From an uncultured Lachnospiraceae bacterium (GTDB lineage: Bacteria; Bacillota; Clostridia; Lachnospirales; Lachnospiraceae), in the NCBI GenBank assembly GCA_945929965.1, contig CAMEOT010000009.1:23052-87051 (forward strand): DNA of 64,000 nucleotides. Reading direction: 5' to 3'. Shown here one piece after another: positions 25,671-36,027 of the stretch (positions within the stretch are counted from its first letter, which is position 1; each line of letters opens with the position of its first letter). The notes beneath the pieces are model-generated. The model saw only the letters and a list, made by a program, of their open reading frames with translations. It did no database searches and had not been told where the DNA came from. The position numbers and the translations under genes are program-made.

Positions 25671-27137
25671 TTATATAGCTGAAACAGTCACCAGTGTATA
25701 ACGGCGGCCGCTCTCGTCCGTCTGCAGCTTCCAGAGCTCTCTGGTATAGGCATTGACCGCGAACAGATTGCCTGTTCTGGTAACTGTACCGTCAGCTCCT
25801 CTGTAAATCTCCGCGATCACATAAAAATCATCAATTTTATTAATATTGGTCACATATTGATACTGGTACAGATACGCAGCACCGGATTCATCAAAGCTAC
25901 CGGATTCGTCCTGTATTTTACCGTTCTGCAGTGCGTATTCCACAATCTTTTGCACCGCTTCTTCCGGGGTAAACTCTGTGTTCATGACCAGATTATAGCT
26001 TCTCTCCACGATCTCACTCTTACGGCCTTCCGCGATCCGGATAAAACGGAATACGGATTTACCAAGGGGCATGGGAATCGGTCCATCATATACAGTCGAA
26101 TTCTGTGTCGGATCCGTACCATCCGTCGTGTAATAGACATCTTCCCCGTCTGTTACTTCAATATTGATCGGGAATTCATAATCTCCACTGACTGCCGTTA
26201 CATCCGGTGTACTTAACTGTTCAATTTCAATGTGATAATTTTTGGTTACCACTTTGCTGCTGATGTCATTCTCATTGATATACACCGCTTTGATACAGTA
26301 GTCGCCACTTTCTAACAGAATCGGTGCCGTATACAGAGAACTGTACTCTCCCGGCTCGCTGCCGTCCATGGTGTAATAAATACTGCCGGTCCCGAAGGTA
26401 GTCAGCTTTAACGGCTGGATGCTGGTGTAATACCCCTCCTGCAGACTGAATTCCGGTTCCATTGCCATATAGCTCTGGTACTTGCTCATAATATTGACAT
26501 TCCCGCAATTCTGCAACAGATCATTAATGGTCTTATAATCTTCTCTGGCAGCGTAAATGGCGATCAGTTTCCCATAGGCGCTCTCTAACTGTTCGGAAGT
26601 TGCCTTTCCATCCGTCACGATCTCCCGCAGCAGATACTCATATTCCATCTTGTTATTCTTCTGAAAATAGATATCCGCCAGTTCGAATTTAAGTGTAATA
26701 TTATCGGGATCCAGTTCCAATGCACGGTTGTAACAAGTAACTGCCTGGTCGTATTCTCCCTCTGCCACATAATTCCTTGCGCATTTCGTCTGGTATTCTA
26801 CGGAATGATAATGGGAATAAGAGATTCCGGTTCCCGTACATACCACCGCCACCATTGTAAGCACCAGTAAAAGCACGATAAATTTCCAACGGAACGGATG
26901 TGCCAAAGGTTCATCCGTAGATTCATCCCAGTCCTGAAGTTCCGCGGTATCTGTGGAAGAATCCGTCTCCTCCGGCTCCGTATCCGGTGCCATCTCTTTT
27001 GCGATATTGTTCAACGTCTGTGCCATATTGTATTCAATTTCCGGTTCAAAATCAGGTACGATATGGATGTCTTCACCGCAATGTTCGCAGTAAAGTTTTC
27101 CTTCCTCCATCTCTGCTCCGCAATTCGGACATTTCAT
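25671..27137 (-). CDS. Zinc-ribbon, TPR and chitobiase-C-like membrane protein
   Basis: A 488-residue protein with a zinc ribbon (MKCPNCGAEMEEGKLYCEHCG), an acidic linker, a membrane helix at about 87-108, tetratricopeptide-like helices (about 120-215, including YDQAVTCYNRALELDPDN), then two beta domains of the chitobiase/beta-hexosaminidase C-terminal type (SIYYTMDGSEPGEYSS, VYYTTDGTDPTQNS), and a C-terminal PepSY-like end. The ribbon should be inside and the TPR/beta part outside the cell. Function unknown; it precedes nfnA by 37 bases and follows folD by 4. Confidence 0.75.
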   Translation of the reverse strand: MKCPNCGAEMEEGKLYCEHCGEDIHIVPDFEPEIEYNMAQTLNNIAKEMAPDTEPEETDSSTDTAELQDWDESTDEPLAHPFRWKFIVLLLVLTMVAVVCTGTGISYSHYHSVEYQTKCARNYVAEGEYDQAVTCYNRALELDPDNITLKFELADIYFQKNNKMEYEYLLREIVTDGKATSEQLESAYGKLIAIYAAREDYKTINDLLQNCGNVNIMSKYQSYMAMEPEFSLQEGYYTSIQPLKLTTFGTGSIYYTMDGSEPGEYSSLYTAPILLESGDYCIKAVYINENDISSKVVTKNYHIEIEQLSTPDVTAVSGDYEFPINIEVTDGEDVYYTTDGTDPTQNSTVYDGPIPMPLGKSVFRFIRIAEGRKSEIVERSYNLVMNTEFTPEEAVQKIVEYALQNGKIQDESGSFDESGAAYLYQYQYVTNINKIDDFYVIAEIYRGADGTVTRTGNLFAVNAYTRELWKLQTDESGRRYTLVTVSAI

Positions 27138-27141
27138 ACAA

Positions 27142-27996
27142 TTATCCTCTTGCTGCCTGCAAAACTACAGATTCCAGACAGTTGTTCATCAGCATGGCTA
27201 TGGTCATGGGGCCTACCCCTCCGGGGACCGGAGTAATGGCGCTGCATAGCGGTTCTACGCTGTCAAAATCCACATCGCCGCACAATTTGTTCTCTGCATT
27301 GCGGTGAATTCCCACGTCAATAACAACAGCCCCTTCCTTTACATATTCCGCTGTGATCATCTTCGGTCTGCCGACAGCTACCACCAGAATATCCGCTCTC
27401 TTTGTCACTTCTTTCAGATCCTTCGTTCGGCTGTGAGCAATTGTCACCGTACCGTTCTCTCGAAGTAAAAGCAGTGCCATGGGCTTGCCGACAATATTGC
27501 TTCTGCCGATCACCACACATTCCTTTCCGGCGATTTCAATCCCGGATCTCTTCAGAAGCTGGATCACACCCGCCGGAGTACAGGACACGAAACCTGGCTT
27601 GCCAATACAGAGAGCACCGACATTCTGCGGATGGAAGCCGTCCACATCCTTTAAGGGAGAAATAGCATCCAGTACCTTTTCCTCATCGATGTGTTTGGGT
27701 AACGGCAGCTGCACCAGAATGCCGTTCACATCTGTTCTGTCATTCAGTTCCCGGATCAGCTCCAGCAGCTTTTCTTCTGTGGTCTCCTCCGGAAGTTCAT
27801 ACGCCAGAGAACGAACCCCCACATATTCACATGCTTTTTTCTTATTCCGAACATATACGGAAGAAGCTGGATCGGCTCCTACCTGAATCACTGCAAGAGC
27901 CACTTCACACCCTTGCTCTTTTAAAGCAGCAACTTTTTCTTTTACTTCCTCTTTGATCTGTGCGGAAATTGCTTTTCCGTCTATTAACTGTGCCAT
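27142..27996 (-). CDS. folD: FolD methylene-THF dehydrogenase/cyclohydrolase
   Basis: A 284-residue bifunctional enzyme interconverting 5,10-methylene-, methenyl- and 10-formyl-THF. Typical segments: [14 protein letters not shown] with catalytic Lys, [42 protein letters not shown] and [14 protein letters not shown]. The start at 27996 has AAGGAGG upstream; the frame runs 20 codons further into the fhs end without a ribosome site. Acts directly after Fhs, encoded 19 bases upstream. Confidence 0.95.
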   Translation of the reverse strand: MAQLIDGKAISAQIKEEVKEKVAALKEQGCEVALAVIQVGADPASSVYVRNKKKACEYVGVRSLAYELPEETTEEKLLELIRELNDRTDVNGILVQLPLPKHIDEEKVLDAISPLKDVDGFHPQNVGALCIGKPGFVSCTPAGVIQLLKRSGIEIAGKECVVIGRSNIVGKPMALLLLRENGTVTIAHSRTKDLKEVTKRADILVVAVGRPKMITAEYVKEGAVVIDVGIHRNAENKLCGDVDFDSVEPLCSAITPVPGGVGPMTIAMLMNNCLESVVLQAARG

Positions 27997-28015
27997 AGGA
28001 CACTTGTCCTCCTTA

Positions 28016-29683
28016 CTAGAATAATCCGGTGATCTTCCCGTTGTCATCCACGTCAATATTGTAGGCAGCGGGTGCCTTGGGCAGTCCCGGCATGGTCATG
28101 ACCGCACCGGTGAGCACTACGACAAAACCGGCACCGGCAGATACATAAGCTTCTCTTACGTTTAATTCAAAGCCGGAGGGTCTTCCTAACAGCGTGGGAT
28201 CATCCGACAGGGAATACTGATTCTTCGCCATACATACCGGCAAGTTACCGAAGCCCAGCTCCGTCAGTCGCTTTAACTGTTTTGCTGCCGCCGGTGCAAA
28301 GTTCACCCTGTCTGCTCCGTAGATCTCTCTGGCGATCTTTGTGATCTTATCCTGAAGAGATAATTCATCCTCATATAATACATGGAAATGATTCTCTTTT
28401 TCCAATGCTTTTAATACCTTTTTGGCTAAAGCGATGCCGCCCTCGCCGCCCTTCTCCCATACTTCGGAGAGAGCGAACTCACAGCCTCTTGTCTCACAGA
28501 ATTCCCTGACGTAAGCGGTCTCTGCCTCGCTGTCTGTAATAAAAGAATTCAGAGTAACCACAACAGGTACACCATATTTCTGCAGATTCTCAATATGCTT
28601 CTCCATGTTCACGATACCCTTTTTCAATGCTTCCAGGTTCTCCGCACCCAGATCGGCCTTCGCCACACCGCCGTTATATTTCAGTGCACGGATAGTTGCA
28701 ACCAGTACTACCGCATCAGGAGTAAGCCCTGCCTTGCGGCACTTTATATCGAAGAACTTCTCCGCACCCAGATCGGCACCGAAGCCTGCTTCCGTGATGC
28801 AATAATCTGCCATCTTCATGGCTGCCTTGGTGGCTCTTACGGAGTTACATCCATGAGCGATGTTAGCAAAAGGGCCACCGTGTACCAGTGCAGGAGTATG
28901 TTCTAAGGTCTGGATCAGGTTGGGTTTGATCGCATCCTTTAACAGAGCTGCCATAGCTCCAACCGCCTTTAACTGTCCTGCGGTCACCGGTTCTCCCTGA
29001 TAGTTATAAGCTACAACAATCTTGGAAAGACGTTCCTTCAGATCCTTCATATCGTCTGCAAGACACAGGATTGCCATGATCTCACTGGCCACGGTAATGA
29101 CAAAATGATCCTCTCTGACGAAACCGTCTGTCTTGTTCCCCAGTCCTACCACGATATTACGAAGGACTCTGTCATTCATATCTTCGCAACGCTTCCAGAC
29201 AATCTGTCTGGTATCAATCCCCAGTTCATTCCCCTGCTGGATATGGTTGTCCAAAAGGGCGGCCAGCAGATTATTGGCAGATGTGATGGCATGAAAATCA
29301 CCGGTAAAATGCAGATTCAGTTCATCCATGGGTACTACCTGTGCGTAACCGCCGCCGGCAGCTCCTCCCTTGATACCGAAGCAGGGGCCTAAGGATGGCT
29401 CTCTGAGAGCAATGACAGCCTTTTTTCCCATTCTGCCGAATGCTTCCCCCAGACCGACCGTTGTCGTGGTCTTGCCCTCTCCCGCGGGAGTGGGATTGAT
29501 GGCTGTTACCAGAATCAGTTTTCCGTTGGGTCGATCCTGAATCTTAGTTAAAAATTCTTCGGAAAGCTTTGCCTTGTATTTTCCGTAAAGTTCCAGATCG
29601 TCTGCATCGATTCCCAGACTTCCGGCGACCTTGGTAATGGGCTCCATTACTGCTTCCTGTGCGATTTGAATATCTGTTTTCAT
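28016..29683 (-). CDS. fhs: Formate-tetrahydrofolate ligase
   Basis: A 555-residue enzyme making 10-formyl-THF from formate, ATP and THF. The P-loop region [20 protein letters not shown] (about 63-82), [21 protein letters not shown] and the C-terminal [21 protein letters not shown] are typical. With folD and the formyl-THF cyclo-ligase it builds one-carbon units for purines, serine and possibly acetogenic metabolism; no other Wood-Ljungdahl genes are seen in the window. Confidence 0.97.
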   Translation of the reverse strand: MKTDIQIAQEAVMEPITKVAGSLGIDADDLELYGKYKAKLSEEFLTKIQDRPNGKLILVTAINPTPAGEGKTTTTVGLGEAFGRMGKKAVIALREPSLGPCFGIKGGAAGGGYAQVVPMDELNLHFTGDFHAITSANNLLAALLDNHIQQGNELGIDTRQIVWKRCEDMNDRVLRNIVVGLGNKTDGFVREDHFVITVASEIMAILCLADDMKDLKERLSKIVVAYNYQGEPVTAGQLKAVGAMAALLKDAIKPNLIQTLEHTPALVHGGPFANIAHGCNSVRATKAAMKMADYCITEAGFGADLGAEKFFDIKCRKAGLTPDAVVLVATIRALKYNGGVAKADLGAENLEALKKGIVNMEKHIENLQKYGVPVVVTLNSFITDSEAETAYVREFCETRGCEFALSEVWEKGGEGGIALAKKVLKALEKENHFHVLYEDELSLQDKITKIAREIYGADRVNFAPAAAKQLKRLTELGFGNLPVCMAKNQYSLSDDPTLLGRPSGFELNVREAYVSAGAGFVVVLTGAVMTMPGLPKAPAAYNIDVDDNGKITGLF

Positions 29684-29725
29684 GTCCTTTTTCCCTCCGT
29701 TTATTCAGACAGTTCCGGGTCTTTG

Positions 29726-32563
29726 TCAGATTTCCTCCAACAGTTGCTCGAACTGTTCCATACTCATAAGTATCTTCCTGGGCTTTGTGCCTTCTTCCTC
29801 ACCGACCACACCGTATTCACAAAGTTGGTCCATGATCCTTGCGGCACGGTTAAAGCCGATCTTCAACACACGCTGTAACATGCCGATGCTGGCCTTGTCT
29901 TTATCAATAATAAAACGTGCGGCTTCCTCAAAATATTCGTCTCTGTCATTGCCTCCACCGGATCCGCTTCCGGTAGATCCACTCGACGAACCAATATTTT
30001 TGATCTTCTCTTCGATATCCTCGGCATAGCTGTTATAGACATTGCCAAGGGTCTGATTTTTCAAATAATCCACCACATCGGATACTTCCTTATCCGATAC
30101 GAAAGCTCCCTGTACACGGGCCGGTTTGGAATAGCCCTGAGGGTAGAATAGCATATCGCCCTTACCAAGCAGCTTCTCTGCACCGTTCATATCAAGGATC
30201 GTACGGGAATCTACGCCACTGGATACGGAGAACGCCACACGGCTGGGCATGTTCGCCTTGATCAGACCGGTGATAACATCCACGCTGGGTCGCTGGGTAG
30301 CAATGATCAGATGGATTCCTGCCGCTCTTGCCAACTGTGCAAGACGACAGATGGATTCCTCCACTTCACCGGGACATACCATCATCAGATCCGCCAGCTC
30401 GTCCACGATAATGACGATCTGCGGCATCTTCTTAGGCCGTTCCTCTCCCTCGGGAACAGACATGGTCTCAATCTTTTTATTATAGCCCTTCAGATCACGG
30501 ACATTATAATCCGCAAACTTCCGGTAACGGTCTTCCATCTCACTGACCCCCCAGTGTAATGCGGCAGATGCCTTCTTAGGATCTGTCACTACCGGGATCA
30601 GCAGATGAGGAATGCCGTTATACACACTCAGTTCTACGACCTTCGGGTCTACCATGATCAGTTTTACATCATCCGGATGTGCCTTGTACAAAATACTCAT
30701 GATCAGGGTATTAATACATACAGATTTACCGGAACCGGTAGCTCCGGCGATCAGCATATGGGGCATCTTGGCAATATCTGCCACTACCGTCTTGCCGGCA
30801 ATATCCTTACCTACTGCAAAAGCAATATTGGAATTGAATTCCCTGAATTCCTTACTCTCTAAAAGATCACGGAGTGCCACTGTCATATTTTCTTTGTTCG
30901 GGACTTCGATACCGATGGCAGCCTTGCCGGGGATCGGTGCCTCGATACGTATATCCGTGGCTGCCAGATTCAATTTGATATCATCTGCCAGACCTACGAT
31001 CTTGGACACCTTCACACCCTGCTCCGGTTGTAATTCATACCGGGTAACACTGGGGCCCTGACTGATATCGGTGATCGTTACCTTCACACCGAAAGTATTC
31101 AGTGTCTGCTGTAAGCGCATGGCAGTCTCTTTTAATTCTCTGGAAGAATCTCCCGTAGCTGCCTTTCCCTTCTGTAACAGACTTAAAGGAGGGATCCGGT
31201 ATTCTGCGGGGGGCTGCTTGGACGCTTTTGCAATATCCTTATGTATCTGGTCTTCTGCAAGGGAATTCCCCTTAGGAGGCTCCGGTGCTGTGATCTTCGG
31301 GCGTATGCGACTAACGGATGGTGCCTCATAGGGGTTCTGTTCCGGCTGCATCTGCTGCATTCCCCGGTCAGGCCACCCGGATTCCACAGGTGTATTTTCA
31401 GGCTCCGGAATGTCTTCCTTATGGATCCGGATAGATTCTGCCTGGGGTGTCAGAAGTGCCGCTTCCTCCTGCCAGGATTCTCTGCGTTCAAAAGGCTTCT
31501 TAAACGTAGCTGCACTGCTTACTTCCTCTACAGGAATATCTTCGTAGGAAACATCGTCTGCCGCTTCCTGCATGGTCACCTGATGTATATCCGTCACATT
31601 GATTTTATCAAAATCACTGGAAGTAACCCGGGTCTCTTCCACCGCGGGAGCTTCCTGTGTATCCTCTTCGTATACGATCTCATGGATATCATCCCGTCTG
31701 CCGGCAGGCTGTGTATCCTGCTTTTTCAAGGAGGTATCCATCATGACTCCGGTCACTTTTTTCTCTCTGCGGGGGACAGCATTCAGGATTTCTTCGTTCT
31801 CTTTCTCCTCGGCGCGGAGTCTTCGCTCTTCCTCACGGATCCGGCGTTCCTCTTCACGGATGCGGCGGGCTTCCTCTCTCTGGGAAGTACGCTCTTCCTG
31901 CTCCTGCCTGCGGATTTCTGCATTCTCCCGTCTGCGCACTGCATCCTCTCTGGACAGTTCACGGATCCTGTCGCCGCCGTTACGCATACTGTTTAAGAAG
32001 GATCGCTCCGTTACCAGGATCAGGCTGATCACAGAACACAAAAGCACTACCAGCACCGTTCCAACGGTCTCCAGATAATGTAACAGCAGATAACAGATAC
32101 TGCCTGCCAGTATACCGCCGCCCTTTTTACCGGTGCTGCAGTTCGTATATAACAGTTTGATATCGTACTGTTCCATGGAGCCGGCAGTCTTCGCGATCAG
32201 ATCGCATACCACGCCGATCATTAAAAACAATGCGGCACCTGCGATCACTTTTCGGACTGCGGTAGGGTTCCCCTCATTAGCAAACCAGAAAGCCACCGCC
32301 AGAAATATTACGATAGGTGCTATATACGCAGTGAATCCGAAGATACCAAATAAGACCCCGCTGATCGCATTGCCAACCGGACCGATAATACCAAAATTGC
32401 AACAAAATAATATCAACATCGCAACAAACAGGACGATCAGACCGATCTCGTGAAAAAGTTCACTGTCCTGTGCAGATCTCTGCGCCTGCCTGCTGCGGCT
32501 GCTTGTCGTGCTTTTTCTTGTCCTGCCGGAAGATGATGTTCTTTTGCCTGATGAAGATGCCAT
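29726..32563 (-). CDS. FtsK/SpoIIIE DNA translocase
   Basis: A 945-residue septal DNA pump. Four to five membrane helices occupy about 38-190; a long Arg/Glu-rich coiled segment (about 205-262) and a low-complexity linker follow. The motor has Walker A GATGSGKSVCINTL and VIIVDELADLMMVCPG as Walker B. A winged-helix gamma domain closes the protein (YFEEAARFIIDKDKASIGML to the end), which reads KOPS/SRS-type sequence signals. In spore formers this gene serves chromosome transfer into the forespore (SpoIIIE role) or division; sequence alone does not separate them. Confidence 0.94.
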   Translation of the reverse strand: MASSSGKRTSSSGRTRKSTTSSRSRQAQRSAQDSELFHEIGLIVLFVAMLILFCCNFGIIGPVGNAISGVLFGIFGFTAYIAPIVIFLAVAFWFANEGNPTAVRKVIAGAALFLMIGVVCDLIAKTAGSMEQYDIKLLYTNCSTGKKGGGILAGSICYLLLHYLETVGTVLVVLLCSVISLILVTERSFLNSMRNGGDRIRELSREDAVRRRENAEIRRQEQEERTSQREEARRIREEERRIREEERRLRAEEKENEEILNAVPRREKKVTGVMMDTSLKKQDTQPAGRRDDIHEIVYEEDTQEAPAVEETRVTSSDFDKINVTDIHQVTMQEAADDVSYEDIPVEEVSSAATFKKPFERRESWQEEAALLTPQAESIRIHKEDIPEPENTPVESGWPDRGMQQMQPEQNPYEAPSVSRIRPKITAPEPPKGNSLAEDQIHKDIAKASKQPPAEYRIPPLSLLQKGKAATGDSSRELKETAMRLQQTLNTFGVKVTITDISQGPSVTRYELQPEQGVKVSKIVGLADDIKLNLAATDIRIEAPIPGKAAIGIEVPNKENMTVALRDLLESKEFREFNSNIAFAVGKDIAGKTVVADIAKMPHMLIAGATGSGKSVCINTLIMSILYKAHPDDVKLIMVDPKVVELSVYNGIPHLLIPVVTDPKKASAALHWGVSEMEDRYRKFADYNVRDLKGYNKKIETMSVPEGEERPKKMPQIVIIVDELADLMMVCPGEVEESICRLAQLARAAGIHLIIATQRPSVDVITGLIKANMPSRVAFSVSSGVDSRTILDMNGAEKLLGKGDMLFYPQGYSKPARVQGAFVSDKEVSDVVDYLKNQTLGNVYNSYAEDIEEKIKNIGSSSGSTGSGSGGGNDRDEYFEEAARFIIDKDKASIGMLQRVLKIGFNRAARIMDQLCEYGVVGEEEGTKPRKILMSMEQFEQLLEEI

Positions 32564-32676
32564 ATCATCATACCCCTAACTTTAATGTTAATGATGCCAG
32601 GCTTGTGAGAGTGCGTAGCACGGAACAATCCGTAGGCATCTTTTACGTTAGCATAATAGCCATAAATAGAAGTATA

Positions 32677-33420
32677 TCATTTTTCCACTGCCTTGTCATC
32701 CTTTTTTCTATTGCACCTGACCATCTCCCGGAGTTTGCCAATTGCCCGGTCGATGCCGCCTACTTCATCGATAATACCTGTATTTACCGCTTCTTCCCCC
32801 ACCAGAATGCTTCCCACGTCTTTGGTAAGGAATCCGGTCTCCATCATAAGATCTTCCAGCTTCTGTCTGCTAATCTTGCAATGTCTGCACACAAATCCCG
32901 TGATTCTGTCCTGGATCAGCTTAAAATATTCAAATGTCTGGGGCACCCCGATCACCATGCCGTTCATCCGTACCGGGTGAATTACCATAGTCCCCGTCGG
33001 TACAATGAAAGAATATTTACAGCTCACCGCAATGGGCACACCGATGGAATGACTGCCACCCAGCACCAGGGATACCGTGGGTTTGCTTAAAGAGGCTAAC
33101 ATCTCCGCAATAGCCAGTCCCGCTTCCACATCCCCACCCATGGTATTTAATAACACCAGAACACCTCCGATCTCATCACTGTCTTCGATCGCTGCCAGCT
33201 GTGGAAGAATATGTTCGTATTTTGTAGTCTTGGAATTACCCGAGAGATTGTCATGACCCTCGATCTCACCGATGATGGTCAGCAGATGAATCTTTTTCCC
33301 GGAAACTTCATCTGATAATGTCAGCTGCCCTGTTTTTTCAATCCGTTCATCTCTGTGCTCTTCCGCTTCGGTCTTCGGCGCTTCGTTCCTGTTCTGATCG
33401 GTTGCTTTATGATTCTGCAC
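32677..33420 (-). CDS. tepA: ClpP-like serine protease TepA
   Basis: A 247-residue ClpP-fold protease with an extended charged N-terminus. The catalytic Ser is in GGSHSIGVPIAV, the His in MVIHPVRMNG, and the Asp in LTKDVGSILVGEEAV. NTMGGDVEAGLAIAEML corresponds to the ClpP oxyanion-strand region. This matches TepA (YmfB), linked to protein export and spore metabolism in Bacillus, where it also neighbours spoIIIE/ftsK. Starts with GTG behind GGGAGGG. Confidence 0.88.
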   Translation of the reverse strand: MQNHKATDQNRNEAPKTEAEEHRDERIEKTGQLTLSDEVSGKKIHLLTIIGEIEGHDNLSGNSKTTKYEHILPQLAAIEDSDEIGGVLVLLNTMGGDVEAGLAIAEMLASLSKPTVSLVLGGSHSIGVPIAVSCKYSFIVPTGTMVIHPVRMNGMVIGVPQTFEYFKLIQDRITGFVCRHCKISRQKLEDLMMETGFLTKDVGSILVGEEAVNTGIIDEVGGIDRAIGKLREMVRCNRKKDDKAVEK

Positions 33421-33471
33421 GGTCTGTGCCCTCCCTTTTTCAATGATTTATGATTTTTGAAATATAAAAAC

Positions 33472-33514
33472 AAAAAAGACGACACAAAGGCATTTTACCT
33501 TAGTATCGTCTTTT
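33472..33514 (-). terminator. Terminator after the GT-C membrane protein gene
   Basis: AAAAGACGA (33474-33482) pairs with 33506-33514, and AAGG (33487-33490) with CCTT (33498-33501) inside. On the minus strand the stem ends in a T run. It lies 23 bases after the stop at 33537 and separates the glycosyltransferase pair from tepA. Confidence 0.8.
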
Positions 33515-33536
33515 AGTATGTCCTGTTTTTATTATT

Positions 33537-35060
33537 TTAATGATCAAAATCGTCATCATCCGCTACCGGGTAATCATAATCGCCGACATCATCACCAAGC
33601 TTATAATCCAGCACCTTCGGAACATGTTTCTTCGGTACCGGCAGAGGATTTTCGATAAACTGTACTTTTGGGGTCTCCTGCGGCAGCTCTTCATACTCCA
33701 GATCCTGTATGTTCAATCTGCGTTTCTTTGCTTTATCTCCTACGGGAACCGCCTCAACAGTCTCAGACGGCATCCCGCCAGCATCCCGCAGTCGTTCCAT
33801 TTCGTACGGCAGAATCGCATGTGTTCCTGCACCGGCAACTATGGCCAGCAGCAGATACAAAAGCGTAAATCCCGGCATGTCCTCACTTAACATTCCGTAG
33901 CCACTTAAGATTCCAAGTACTAGCACCAGTGCAAGCCACACGGACTGTCTTTCGCATTTTAGCCTGCACCAGTAACTGAATACACCGCTTGCAAGGATCG
34001 TAACCATAATGGCTGCTACCACCTGATAAGGCACATAAGTGTAGAGGGTCGGCTGTTCATAGAGGCCAATCCATGTGAATTCCCCGGGGGAAAAGACTTT
34101 CCACCATGCCAAAAGCACATTCTCCATCTGCTTCCCACTGCCCACAGCATCCAAAGCAATGCAGGCGAAAAATGCCACCGCAGTACCGAACAGACCTAAC
34201 ACTCCGGCACCGATTCTGCGCATCCATTTTACCTGCTGCTTTGTCTCCAGAAAAAGTTCGGAAAACACTACGAGCAGCAAAAGCAGTCCCGTCACATCCA
34301 GGTAAGCAAGAATTCCTATGGCAATGCCACCTAAGAAAAATCCGCCCACAGAACGGATACCGGGAGTGTCTCCCCGTTGTCTGAAACTATCCAGTGCTTC
34401 CACGCATACACACAGACCGATCATCCACAACAACTGATATAACGGTTCCGGGCCTAAAATCACCGTTCCCGACAGAGCAGGACACAGCATCCAGTATCCA
34501 AGAGCCACCACAGCAGCCACCGTACCGGTCAGTTTCCGTACCGCAAAATATAAAAAGATTCCGGTCAGAATCTGCAATACCAGCTGCAGTACCAGTGCCG
34601 CCGTCATTTTATTTCCTAAAAACACCAGCAGACCGTGCAGTACCTGTAAATAAAAATATACTGCACCATGCACCACCTGAGGGATCCGCGTGGTCTCTGT
34701 GACCTTTACCGCGTCAAACCAGATGTTACCACCCTCCCCGGAGATATCATACAGCATAATTTCTCTTACACGAAGTACGATTCCTACAGCAATCAGAGCT
34801 ACTGCAATCACCCCTTCGATGATAAGCTTCACCTGTCCGGAGTTTTCAGCGCTTTGTGTCCATTTTGCCTGCAGGAATCTATGTAACAGAAAAACAACCA
34901 GCCCTGTCATCGCAAGCCATACGCCTGCGATAACAAGGCCGATCGGGCGGGAACCGCCCTCCGGCAGCATGACCATTGTCGTGCCTACCAGTCCGGTGCC
35001 CGCTATGATTGCATAAATGAACCACAATACAACACTTAAAATGCCTTTTTTATAATTCAT
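33537..35060 (-). CDS. Multi-pass membrane protein, GT-C glycosyltransferase-like
   Basis: A 507-residue protein with about 11-12 membrane helices and a charged cytosolic tail of about 75 residues ending in an Asp-rich stretch (DDVGDYDYPVADDDDFDH). After the second helix pair, an extracellular segment with DISGEGGNIWFDAVKV carries acidic residues, and HGAVYFYLQVLHGLLVFLG follows, the layout of GT39/GT-C enzymes that use polyprenyl-phosphate sugars. Its start overlaps the stop of the GT2 gene by one base, so the two proteins are probably partners. Acceptor unknown. Confidence 0.62.
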   Translation of the reverse strand: MNYKKGILSVVLWFIYAIIAGTGLVGTTMVMLPEGGSRPIGLVIAGVWLAMTGLVVFLLHRFLQAKWTQSAENSGQVKLIIEGVIAVALIAVGIVLRVREIMLYDISGEGGNIWFDAVKVTETTRIPQVVHGAVYFYLQVLHGLLVFLGNKMTAALVLQLVLQILTGIFLYFAVRKLTGTVAAVVALGYWMLCPALSGTVILGPEPLYQLLWMIGLCVCVEALDSFRQRGDTPGIRSVGGFFLGGIAIGILAYLDVTGLLLLLVVFSELFLETKQQVKWMRRIGAGVLGLFGTAVAFFACIALDAVGSGKQMENVLLAWWKVFSPGEFTWIGLYEQPTLYTYVPYQVVAAIMVTILASGVFSYWCRLKCERQSVWLALVLVLGILSGYGMLSEDMPGFTLLYLLLAIVAGAGTHAILPYEMERLRDAGGMPSETVEAVPVGDKAKKRRLNIQDLEYEELPQETPKVQFIENPLPVPKKHVPKVLDYKLGDDVGDYDYPVADDDDFDH

Positions 35061-36004
35061 TATTTCAGTACCTTTTCGATGTTATATCTAGGACGATGTT
35101 TTACCTCAATGTAGATCTTGCCGATATACTGACCTACCAGTCCGATGGCCATAAGCTGAATGCCGCCTAAGAACCAGATGGATAGGATCAGGGAAGTCCA
35201 GCCCGGTACCACATGTCCGGCACAATAAGAGATCAATGCATAGATTGCAGCCAGAATGCTTAAAAATACAATAATCATACCGGCTCCCAAAATCATGCTG
35301 ATCGGTTTCACGCTGAAAGAAGAGATTCCGTTAAATGCCAGTGCCAGCATTTTCTTCAGCGGATACTTGGACTCTCCGGCTACTCTTTCCTTACGGTCAT
35401 AGTAGACACAGTCGGTCTGGTATCCGATCAGAGGCATCATGCCTCTTAAGAACAGGTTCGTCTCCTGATATTTGGAAAACTGTTCTACCGCACGCTTGGA
35501 CATCAGTCGGAAATCCGCATGATTGTAAACCGTCTTAACGCCCATCATCTCCATAACCTTATAGAAGCCCTGTGCGGTGGTACGCTTGAAGAAAGTATCA
35601 GTCTTACGTTCCTTGCGGACACCGTATACAATGTCACAGCCGTTATGGAACTTATCGATCATCTCTTCGATTACAGCCACATCATCCTGTAAATCCGCAT
35701 CGATAGAAACCGTCACATCGGACAGATCCATTGCCGTGATCAGTCCGGCGGTCAGTGCAAACTGATGTCCCACATTACCTGCCAGCTTCACGCCGCATAC
35801 CTGTACCGGATGCGCCTGATGCTCTTCTTCGATCAGCTCCCAGGTGCGATCCTTACTGCCATCATTTACAAACAGAATAAAGCTGTCTTCCGCGATCTTC
35901 CCCTTGCGGATCAGATCATCCAGCACACCCCTCAGTGCTTCGGAAGCAATCTTCAATACCTCTTCTTCGTTATAACAAGGAACTACAATAGCGAGTTTCT
36001 CCAT
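35060..36004 (-). CDS. Polyprenyl-phosphate glycosyltransferase, GT2 family
   Basis: A 314-residue GT2 enzyme of the DPM1/GtrB type: LAIVVPCYNEEEVL, VNDGSKDRTWELIE, SIDADLQDDVAVIEEM with the DxD-like acidic motif, then two C-terminal membrane helices (about 230-252 and 262-288) and the ending GQYIGKIYIEVKHRPRY. It would load a sugar from a nucleotide donor onto undecaprenyl phosphate at the inner membrane face, to be used outside by the GT-C-like protein encoded immediately downstream. Confidence 0.88.
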   Translation of the reverse strand: MEKLAIVVPCYNEEEVLKIASEALRGVLDDLIRKGKIAEDSFILFVNDGSKDRTWELIEEEHQAHPVQVCGVKLAGNVGHQFALTAGLITAMDLSDVTVSIDADLQDDVAVIEEMIDKFHNGCDIVYGVRKERKTDTFFKRTTAQGFYKVMEMMGVKTVYNHADFRLMSKRAVEQFSKYQETNLFLRGMMPLIGYQTDCVYYDRKERVAGESKYPLKKMLALAFNGISSFSVKPISMILGAGMIIVFLSILAAIYALISYCAGHVVPGWTSLILSIWFLGGIQLMAIGLVGQYIGKIYIEVKHRPRYNIEKVLK

Positions 36005-36027
36005 GCTGCTACCCCTACCCTTTCGAT

